From an uncultured Clostridium sp. (GTDB lineage Bacteria; Bacillota; Clostridia; TANB77; CAG-508): a stretch of 55,859 nucleotides of DNA. This document shows, piece by piece, positions 49,658 to 55,859 of the stretch. Position 1 is the first letter of the stretch. The number at the start of each line of letters is the position of its first letter. A program made the translations under genes and the position numbers. Under the pieces are notes generated by a model. That model made no database searches. It saw only the letters and a list, made by a program, of their open reading frames with translations, and had not been told where the DNA came from. The stretch lies in the NCBI GenBank assembly GCA_947648495.1, contig CANSOA010000002.1, positions 230,250 through 286,108 of the forward strand. Direction: 5' to 3'.

Positions 49658-50338
49658 TTACATTGCACTGTTGTATTCTCCGTCACCAATTACGATGTGG
49701 TCTAATAGTTGAATTCCCATTAATTGGCAACATTGTTGCACTTTTTGGGTCGCTTGAATGTCTTCTTTGCTTGGCATAGAATTTCCACTTGGGTGATTGT
49801 GTACTAAAATAATTTTTGGTATTTGCAATTTTACTGGCTCTGATAATATTTGCTTAACATCAAAAACTAACGCATTATCTTTTCCTGTTGCAATATTGAT
49901 TATTTTTTGTACAATGTTTTTGTTGTTTAATAAAATTAGTTTTAAAACTTCATTTTTTTCATATCTTAATTCTTGCATCAATAAATTGGCTACATCTGCT
50001 TTTGTTTTTAAACATACTTTTTTTAAATTAATTGGTTTTGACATTCTTTTTGCAATTTCTCCTAAAGCTTTTAATTCGATTGCTTTTACTTTGCCAATTC
50101 CACTGATTTGCATTAATTCATTGATTGAGATTTCTTGTAAAAACCTCAAATCATTGCTGTTTTCTTGGGAACCTAAGTTCATGACTTGTCCTGCTAAATC
50201 TAAGGCTGTTTTTTGTCTCGTTCCTGTTTTTATAATGATAGCTAATAATTCACTATTGCTCAAAGATTCTTCTCCATAAGTGAGTAATTTCTCATATGGT
50301 CTTTCTGACATTGGTAATGTGGTCATTTTGTTCTTCAT
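49658..50338 (-). CDS. radC: RadC family JAB/MPN-domain protein
   Basis: A 226-aa protein. Its N-terminal helix-hairpin-helix part has MSERPYEKLLTYGEESLSN, then ELLAIIIKTGT and GIGKVKAIELKALGE. The C-terminal JAB1/MPN metal site is HNHPSGN with a following Asp. The biochemical role of RadC is not settled. In many Bacillota radC precedes mreB-mreC-mreD. ATG 50338; the next in-frame ATG is four codons later. Confidence 0.92.
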   Translation of the reverse strand: MKNKMTTLPMSERPYEKLLTYGEESLSNSELLAIIIKTGTRQKTALDLAGQVMNLGSQENSNDLRFLQEISINELMQISGIGKVKAIELKALGEIAKRMSKPINLKKVCLKTKADVANLLMQELRYEKNEVLKLILLNNKNIVQKIINIATGKDNALVFDVKQILSEPVKLQIPKIILVHNHPSGNSMPSKEDIQATQKVQQCCQLMGIQLLDHIVIGDGEYNSAM

Positions 50339-50466
50339 TTTCGCCCTTTCCGCTCACTTAAAAATGGTCCCCTAATTTTCACTTTTAATGTAAATTATAT
50401 TATATACTGAAAAACAGTTTTTTTCAAGTAATTTTAGTACATTTTTCAAGATTTCTTAATATAATT

Positions 50467-50519
50467 AAAAGTAAGTTAGTAAATATTAACATTTACTTTT
50501 GTTGCAGAAGTAGTATAAT
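50467..50519 (+). promoter_or_regulatory. mecA promoter region with inverted repeat
   Basis: TATAAT at 50514-50519, with a weak -35 about 17 bases upstream. An inverted repeat AAAAGTAA...TTACTTTT (50467-50474 and 50493-50500) covers the -35 region and could be an operator. Confidence 0.4.
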
Positions 50520-50544
50520 TAATTTATGTTTAGGAGGTTTGCTC

Positions 50545-51135
50545 ATGAAAATAGAAAAACTTAACGAAAATAAAATTAGGATTACTTTTAATCATTCCGA
50601 TTTAGAAGAAAACAATGTAGACGTACATTCTTTTATGTCTAATTCCATTGAAAGCCAAAGCTTATTTTTAAATCTATTAGACGAAGCAGAACGTGAAATT
50701 GGCTTTATTACAGATAATTATAAGCTTTCTATTGAAGCTATCGCTTTGAGTAATGGCACTTTTGTTCTTACCGTTACGCGTATTGAAAAAGAAATTTTGA
50801 AATCTACAAGAGTACAGGCTCGTAGAAAAACTCATACTGAAACAAACCAGACTCTAATTTATAAATTTTCTAGTTTTGATGACTTCTGCAATTTTACAAA
50901 CTTTTTGTCGGTTTCTTCACCAAAATTAGCAGGCTACTTTTCAGATTCCAATTCATTATATCAATATAATGATTATTTCTTTTTAATTCTTGAAAACTTT
51001 GATACGACCAATGTATTATTGATGTCTAGTATCATTAGCGAATTTGGCAATTTGGTAGAAAATTCAGATTTAATTTTGCATAAGATTAAAGAATATGGGA
51101 AATTTGTAACAAATCAGGCAATACATATGAAATAA
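50545..51135 (+). CDS. mecA: Adaptor protein MecA
   Basis: A 196-aa ClpC adaptor, which delivers substrates such as ComK to ClpCP in Bacillus. The N-terminal MKIEKLNENKIRITFNHSDL and C-terminal YQYNDYFFLILE motifs match the family, with a variable linker (about 85-105). The start is ATG 50545, 7 bases after TAGGAGG; an in-frame TTG two codons earlier is too close to the ribosome binding site. It is transcribed alone. No in-frame CGG. Confidence 0.92.
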   Translation: MKIEKLNENKIRITFNHSDLEENNVDVHSFMSNSIESQSLFLNLLDEAEREIGFITDNYKLSIEAIALSNGTFVLTVTRIEKEILKSTRVQARRKTHTETNQTLIYKFSSFDDFCNFTNFLSVSSPKLAGYFSDSNSLYQYNDYFFLILENFDTTNVLLMSSIISEFGNLVENSDLILHKIKEYGKFVTNQAIHMK

Positions 51136-51149
51136 AATAACATTTTGTA

Positions 51150-51178
51150 TTGACAATGTTGACATAAATTGATATAAT
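51150..51178 (+). promoter_or_regulatory. Perfect consensus sigma-A promoter
   Basis: TTGACA (51150-51155), 17-bp spacer, TATAAT (51173-51178), upstream of the Cys-rich gene at 51231. Confidence 0.85.
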
Positions 51179-51194
51179 AGTATTATTATATCAA
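51169..51194. promoter_or_regulatory. 11-bp perfect inverted repeat over the -10 element (candidate operator)
   Basis: TTGATATAATA, 4-base spacer GTAT, TATTATATCAA. The left arm contains the -10 box and the right arm lies just past the expected start of transcription, so a bound dimeric repressor would block initiation. Confidence 0.6.
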
Positions 51195-51230
51195 TTTATA
51201 TTAAATTCAAATGGACAATAGGAGGACAAC

Positions 51231-51752
51231 ATGGCACCAAAACCCAAAAAGAAATACAACTTTTCACTAACGGATGATTTTTCAAATTTACGAGTTACTA
51301 TCACAACATATTCTGAGAAAGATATTCTTTCTGTAGAAAAAAAAGATTATGCTTTGCGGGAAATAAGTGAGGAAGAACTTTTGGAGGTTCGTTTACAGAA
51401 AAAAGCTGGATTTATTTTAAAAATCTACGATACATTTTTTTATACACAAATCCCCAAAAATTTTAATTTTCTTTCTTCAAACATTTTGGGAAACTCTGAG
51501 CATCTTTGCAAAATTTGCCCATTTTGTTCACCAAAACCTGATTGTGAGGGTGGCTGCTTAAAAATCAGAAATGTTGATTTTAAGGAATTACGTTTTTTAG
51601 GTTATGAAAAAGAAATAGCTATAAAATTATCAGAGCGTATTGAAAAATACGATTTCATTGAACTTGGCTGTGAATCATTTCATACAAACCTAGAAACACT
51701 TATAGTAGCTTCTTGCAGTCGCTACGAACAATCGAGAGAAAAGAATTCTTAA
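51231..51752 (+). CDS. Cys-rich protein of unknown function with an in-frame CGG
   Basis: A 173-aa soluble protein that I do not recognise. The middle has a cysteine cluster C-x2-C-x2-C-x5-C-x3-C (about 93-109), suggesting a metal or iron-sulfur site or redox switch; two more Cys lie near the C-terminus. ATG 51231 has AGGAGG 7 bases upstream, a perfect promoter and a candidate operator. CGG 51357-51359 (codon 43, ALREIS) is read in frame in the full-length protein; it is followed by G. A +1 shift there would give GGG-AAA-TAA, ending after 44 aa. This gene could therefore report on CGG decoding (inference). Convergent with prfA. Confidence 0.78.
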   Translation: MAPKPKKKYNFSLTDDFSNLRVTITTYSEKDILSVEKKDYALREISEEELLEVRLQKKAGFILKIYDTFFYTQIPKNFNFLSSNILGNSEHLCKICPFCSPKPDCEGGCLKIRNVDFKELRFLGYEKEIAIKLSERIEKYDFIELGCESFHTNLETLIVASCSRYEQSREKNS

Positions 51753-51796
51753 AAAGATAACCAGTGTTTGTAACTAAAAACACTGGTATCTTTTTA
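51751..51796. terminator. Bidirectional Rho-independent terminator
   Basis: AAAAAGATA(A)CCAGTGTTT, loop, AAACACTGGTATCTTTTT, between the convergent Cys-rich gene and prfA. Confidence 0.88.
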
Positions 51797-51807
51797 CTTA
51801 AGACTTT

Positions 51808-52869
51808 TTATTCCTCATTTCCTTTCAACTTCTCTGCTCGATCTGTTGCAATCAAATTATCAATTAATTCATCTAAATCACCATTTAAGAAATTTTCAAA
51901 TTGGAAAATGCTCATACCAATTCTGTGGTCTGTGATACGTCCTTGTGGATAATTGTAAGTTCTGATTTTCTCGCTTCTATCACCACTTCCTACTTGACTT
52001 TTTCTTGCATTCGCTACTTCTGAATCTTGTTTTTCTTTTTCAATTTCATATAATCTGGAACGTAACATTTTCATGGCATATTCTCTATTTTGTACCTGTG
52101 ATCTTTGTGTTTGACATTCTACCACAATGCCACTTGGCTCATGAATTAATCGAACTGCAGATGAAGTTTTATTAATATGCTGTCCACCTGCACCAGATGC
52201 TCGAAACACTTCCATTTTGATATCCGCTGGATTTAATTCAATTTCCACATCTCCCACTTCTGGCAAAACTGCAACCGTCGCAGTTGAGGTATGAATTCTT
52301 CCACTACTTTCTGTATCAGGCACACGTTGCACTCTGTGGACACCACTTTCAAATTTAAATCTACTGTATGCCCCTTTTCCAGTTATCATAAATGTAATTT
52401 CTTTGAAACCTCCCAGTTCCGTAGCATTTTCATTTACAATATCAATTTTCCAATGTTTTGCTTCTGCATACATTGAATACATTCTAAATAACGTTCCTGC
52501 AAACAAAGCTGCTTCTTCGCCACCAGCACCAGAACGAATTTCGCAAATGACATTATTATCATCATTTGGGTCTTTCGGAATCAAAAGAATCTTCAATTCT
52601 TCTTCAATTTTCGGTAATTTTTCTTTTGCTTCTTCTAATTCTAAACTCGCCAATTCTTTTAATTCTGGATCACTTAGCATTTCTTTTGCTTCTTCTAACG
52701 ATTTTTTTACATTTTTATATTCTCTATATTTTTCAACAATATCTTGCATTGAACCATGTTCTTTCATTAGTTTTTGCCATTCAGATTGGTTTGAAATCAC
52801 TTCTGGGTCACTGATTAACTGATTGAGTTCCTCATATCTTTTTTCCACATCTTCTAATTTTTGAAACAT
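51808..52869 (-). CDS. prfA: Peptide chain release factor 1
   Basis: A 353-aa release factor for UAA and UAG. It has the GGQ motif ([17 protein letters not shown], about 225-241), helical domain 1 at the N-terminus and the conserved C-terminal region GRITDHRIG. The length is standard. ATG 52869 with AGGAAGG upstream. No in-frame CGG, as in the other growth genes here. Followed on the other strand by the Cys-rich gene. Confidence 0.95.
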   Translation of the reverse strand: MFQKLEDVEKRYEELNQLISDPEVISNQSEWQKLMKEHGSMQDIVEKYREYKNVKKSLEEAKEMLSDPELKELASLELEEAKEKLPKIEEELKILLIPKDPNDDNNVICEIRSGAGGEEAALFAGTLFRMYSMYAEAKHWKIDIVNENATELGGFKEITFMITGKGAYSRFKFESGVHRVQRVPDTESSGRIHTSTATVAVLPEVGDVEIELNPADIKMEVFRASGAGGQHINKTSSAVRLIHEPSGIVVECQTQRSQVQNREYAMKMLRSRLYEIEKEKQDSEVANARKSQVGSGDRSEKIRTYNYPQGRITDHRIGMSIFQFENFLNGDLDELIDNLIATDRAEKLKGNEE

Positions 52870-52920
52870 ATTGTTCCTTCCTTTCTATTCAAGCTTTTTT
52901 GTATTATATACCATTTTTCT

Positions 52921-54522
52921 CTATTTTTCAAGGTCTATTCGGTGATATTCTATTTTTAATTCATTTAATGCTATCTCTTCCCTATTTGAACACGTAAAAA
53001 TAATAATTTGATGATTATAATTTTTATCCTGCAAATAACACAACATATTTTTCAAGCGTTGATTATCAAAATAGGCAAAACTTTCATCCAAAAAAATGGG
53101 CAAATCTTCTTTTGAAACCTCTGCTAACATGCTCAATCTAAGTGACAAATACATTTCATCTATCGTCCCAACGCTTAAGTTTTCTACTGGCAAATACGCA
53201 CCATTTTCAACTTCTATATTAAGTCCCGTTTCATCATTAACAGAAATATTTTGATATTTATTTTCCGTTATTTCAGCAATAATTTCACACAATCTGCGCT
53301 CAAACTTTGGACTAATATTATGTTTCATTTCATCATATGCCTCTTCCAAGCACTCTTTAGCAAGATTAAATGACATATCCAACGATATTAATTCATCTTT
53401 TATTTCATTTTGCTCTTCCAAATCTTCTTCAATTTTAGCTAACTTTTCAAGCTTTTCATCCAGATTTGATTTTTCCTTTTCTAAAATATGATTTTGAAGT
53501 TTCAAATCATTGATTTTCGCTTCTATTTTCTCTAATTCCTTCTCGATTTGGTAGCTATCTAATTTTGCAGTTTTCGGCTCAAAACTCGCGTTTATTTTCA
53601 TGATTACAAATCCATCTAGGATTGCCAATATAACTGGAATTATTGCAATCGCAAACATTTTCAAGGTAGCCGATAACAACACAGCTGTTATGATAAAAAA
53701 CAATAATAAAAAAATGCAAATCTTCTTCTTAAATTTTTGTTCCATATTTTGTATTTTATTCTCATTTACCGATTGTTTGGTTTGCTTTAAATTCTCTTTT
53801 TGGGCACGCAAAACTTTTATTTCTTGGTCTATTTTTTCATAATCTTTTGCAGAATTTTCTGCATTTTTGTGGTATAGACTTAATTCTTTTTTGTTTTCTA
53901 ATAAGTTTCTAATATTACTTTCCACAATATTGATTGGTTTTTGCCTTGTTCTTTGGGTTCCAATCCTTTCATTTTGCATTTTGTTTAACCTTTCTATGGA
54001 TTTTTTAAACGATATTGTATCATCGCCAGTTGTAACTAGATTGCTTATTTTTTGAATCATTGCATTTGTATCGGCTTTTTCGAGTTTGATTTCCTGTTGT
54101 CTAATCATCGCGGTATTGCAAAATGATATTCTATCCGCACCAACTTGTTCTTCAAAAAAGCTAATTCCAGTGGATTTATCGACTTTAAATTGCTTAGAAA
54201 TATCCTCATTAAAACTATTATAAATGATTGGATTTTTCTTCTTGAATTCTCTAAAAACTTCATATTCTTCGCCATTTTGCAAAGTATATTTTATTTTTCC
54301 AGAAAATTCTAAATCTTCCCAAGGTTGATAACGGTCAAAATCGGATTTATTCTTCCCGTTTTTGTTTTTTGAAAGACCATACAACATGCTTTCTATAAAC
54401 TTCAAAATTGTTGATTTTCCAGATTCATTTTCGCCATAAATAATATTAATGCCGTCTTTTAATTTAATTTCTTTATTCTTTATTTTTCCAAATCCATTAA
54501 TTTTTATTGTATCTAGTTTCAA
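52921..54522 (-). CDS. YhaN/SbcC-like AAA ATPase with coiled coil
   Basis: A 533-aa Rad50/SbcC-type ATPase. It has an N-terminal Walker A YGENESGKST (about 30-39) and a coiled coil (about 190-270 and 310-385) interrupted by two transmembrane helices (about 272-308), as in YhaN-type proteins. The C-terminal half has the signature-like LSVGTIDEMYLSLRLSM and Walker B LPIFLDESFAYFD. It is much shorter than Bacillus YhaN (over 900 aa), mostly in the coiled coil. The start is TTG 54522 with AAGGTG upstream, 12 bases after the nuclease gene stop. Probably a membrane-tethered DNA end-processing complex with the nuclease. No in-frame CGG. Confidence 0.85.
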   Translation of the reverse strand: MKLDTIKINGFGKIKNKEIKLKDGINIIYGENESGKSTILKFIESMLYGLSKNKNGKNKSDFDRYQPWEDLEFSGKIKYTLQNGEEYEVFREFKKKNPIIYNSFNEDISKQFKVDKSTGISFFEEQVGADRISFCNTAMIRQQEIKLEKADTNAMIQKISNLVTTGDDTISFKKSIERLNKMQNERIGTQRTRQKPINIVESNIRNLLENKKELSLYHKNAENSAKDYEKIDQEIKVLRAQKENLKQTKQSVNENKIQNMEQKFKKKICIFLLLFFIITAVLLSATLKMFAIAIIPVILAILDGFVIMKINASFEPKTAKLDSYQIEKELEKIEAKINDLKLQNHILEKEKSNLDEKLEKLAKIEEDLEEQNEIKDELISLDMSFNLAKECLEEAYDEMKHNISPKFERRLCEIIAEITENKYQNISVNDETGLNIEVENGAYLPVENLSVGTIDEMYLSLRLSMLAEVSKEDLPIFLDESFAYFDNQRLKNMLCYLQDKNYNHQIIIFTCSNREEIALNELKIEYHRIDLEK

Positions 54523-54534
54523 ATTTTCACCTTC

Positions 54535-55606
54535 TTACATTACTTCTAATCCAAGCTCAATGGCTTTTTTTATTTGTTGTTCTGTATATTTTCCGTCTTT
54601 GCATTTTTCAATCATTTTTCTCACAAACACGCCTCTTAAATTATTTTGCTTCGCGATTTCTTCAATATCAAATCCAATTTGCGTGTTATCCTTTATTTTT
54701 AAGACGTTATTTGATGCAATGAGTTTCAAAATTTGTCTTGGCTCAATCGTAAATTTTCGATTTCCCACCAAAACAATTTCATACATATTTTTCTGACTTA
54801 AATCCAAATTTTGGATGGTTTCTATCAGCTCTTCTTGCGCTAAAAAGTTATCCACATTTAATTCATATTTTGTGAATATCCTATTATCCAATGGAACAAA
54901 TTCCATCTTTAGTACATGACCTACAATCTCTCCGAACCACCATTCCATGCTCACCTAACTCATCAAATCCAAATGAAATTGTGGAACCCGGATAGATATT
55001 TCTTTGATTTGGCGCAAAATTTGTTTTATGAATATGCCCCATTGCCACATAATCAAATTTTAAGCCATTTATTTGGGTTTCTAATATAGGGTTATAAGCA
55101 CAATCCTTGTCATCTCTAGCTCCATTTAAATCACAATGTGTCAATAATAGATTGGTTTTATTAGGATTTTGAATCTGAATTTGCCTAATGGGAGATTCGT
55201 TCATGTAAAAATCTGTAAATGCCGTCATATAAATATCTGCATCTGATTCTTCAAGTTTTTCGAGTTCTTTTTTGCAAATATGGACATTTTCACTCCAGTT
55301 AAAATTTTCATAATAGGAACCTTGTATGTATGGATCGTGATTTCCTGGCGTTATTAGAATCTTTGTATTGCGTATTTCCTTAAATAAATTATGAATATAT
55401 TGAATCGTCGATTTTTTGACATATTGGTGTTCATATAAATCACCTGTGATGAATAAATAATCGATTTTGTTTTTTTTGCAATAATCGATTACTTTTTTAA
55501 AAACTTTTCTCTGCTCCAATCTTCGAATATTTCCTAAATTCTCAATTGCATTAAGTCCTGTAAATGGGCTATCAAAATGCATGTCCGCTATATGGGCAAA
55601 TTTCAT
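54535..55606 (-). CDS. YhaO/SbcD-like metallophosphoesterase, one +1 shift at CGG
   Basis: A calcineurin-like nuclease of about 356 aa once restored. Motifs are IADMHFDSPF (N-terminus), ITGDLYEH (about 53-60), TPGNHDPY (about 85-92), THCDLNG and GHIHKTN (about 192-198). The C-terminal cap (about 225-356) lies after the shift. CGG 54932-54934 follows GTT; skipping the C gives GMVV-GEIVGHVLKMEF. Without the shift the product ends 14 codons later and lacks the cap. ATG 55606 has AAAGGAAG upstream. Encoded just before the YhaN-like ATPase, so the pair resembles SbcCD (DNA double-strand end processing). Confidence 0.9.
54932..54934 (-). other. Apparent +1 recoding site, CGG-A (metallophosphoesterase)
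   Basis: In-frame after GTT. Skipping C54934 reads GTT-GGA-GAG and continues to a stop 12 bases before the next gene, the normal operon spacing. Confidence 0.85.
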
Positions 55607-55732
55607 AAAATCACTTCCTTTTTTGTTATTATTTTATTTAATATATTTAATTTATCTAATTGTTTATTTTTTTCGTTTTCTTTGATTTCTTTGTTTTTTG
55701 ATTTTTGATTTTTTCTTTTTTGGGTTCTTTTT

Positions 55733-55835
55733 GGGGACGGGGACAGTCTTTAACTTTTTTATTTTTTTCTTTTCGGGACGGGGACAGTCTTTAACCTTTT
55801 TTATTTTTTCTGCTTTTCGGGACGGGGACACTCTT
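55733..55835 (+). repeat. REP array at the window end (three direct copies)
   Basis: (G/C)GGGACGGGGACA(G/C)TCTTTAAC at 55733, 55774 and 55818, spaced 41 and 44 bases, with shared T-rich spacers (CTTTTTTATTTTT..CT.CTTTT). Upstream of the metallophosphoesterase gene on the other strand. The array may continue beyond the window. Confidence 0.88.
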
Positions 55836-55859
55836 TAACCTTTTTTATTTTTCTGCTTT

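Noticed and set aside
5240..54934. The breaks as random homopolymer sequencing errors
   Set aside because: None lies in a homopolymer, although long A and T runs are everywhere. A systematic error that adds C before GGA or GGT cannot be excluded from the sequence alone and is stated as the main alternative.
5240..54934. Simple reassignment of CGG to another amino acid
   Set aside because: A reassigned triplet would keep the frame. Here the frame moves by one base each time.
2..55606. The split genes as ordinary pseudogenes
   Set aside because: All eight breaks are +1 and sit on CGG; no other frameshifts or internal stops were found in these genes. Decay would not be so uniform.

Overview
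The window is AT-rich DNA from a low-GC, Gram-positive, endospore-forming bacterium, most likely a member of the Clostridia. The evidence is SpoIIE with nearby Spo0A-box-like sites, MecA, purine-rich AGGAGG-type ribosome binding sites, consensus TTGACA/TATAAT promoters and very low G+C codon use. A gut Clostridia origin is an inference from the reductase-terminated NRPS. No rRNA, tRNA, phage or CRISPR was seen.

Layout. (1) 2-8721, plus strand: the end of a two-module, reductase-terminated NRPS, directly followed by a 7TM-PAS histidine kinase. (2) 8762-15569, minus strand: htpX-lemA, then spoIIE / WG-repeat protein / acpS / tatD. (3) 15808-16215: a small plus-strand gene of unknown function with a perfect promoter. 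(4) 16218-43386, minus strand: about 27 kb of giant secreted or surface proteins arranged as two paralogous two-gene units (1792 aa + about 2718 aa, and 1687 aa + 2146 aa), followed by a 285-aa coiled-coil-type protein. (5) 43751-44634: a REP-associated Y1 transposase (RAYT) between REP arrays of opposite orientation; the same repeat also occurs at 29.3-29.6 kb and 55.7-55.8 kb. (6) 45350-50338, minus strand: a cell-shape and division cluster radC-mreC-mreD-pbp2-minC, without mreB between radC and mreC. (7) 50545-55606: mecA, a Cys-rich unknown, prfA, and a YhaO/YhaN-like (SbcCD-like) nuclease-ATPase pair.

Main discovery. Five genes in the window look broken: the NRPS, the histidine kinase, spoIIE, one giant surface protein (four breaks) and the metallophosphoesterase. 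All eight breaks are +1 shifts and each falls exactly on an in-frame CGG codon. Skipping the C (or reading CGGN as a four-base codon) restores the full protein each time and puts a glycine codon (GGA, once GGT) at the junction. I scanned every recognised gene by eye for in-frame CGG. Only two more were found (16139 and 51357), and both are followed by G, whereas the eight shift sites are followed by A or T. CGG is common out of frame, so the trinucleotide itself is not avoided. This looks like genome-wide +1 recoding at CGG, meaning an unassigned or hungry CGG or a quadruplet codon CGGA/CGGU, and not a set of pseudogenes. An assembly artefact is the main alternative.

The shifts lie in accessory or conditional genes (natural product, signalling, sporulation, surface, DNA repair). 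The growth genes (prfA, acpS, mreC, mreD, pbp2, minC, radC, mecA) contain no in-frame CGG.
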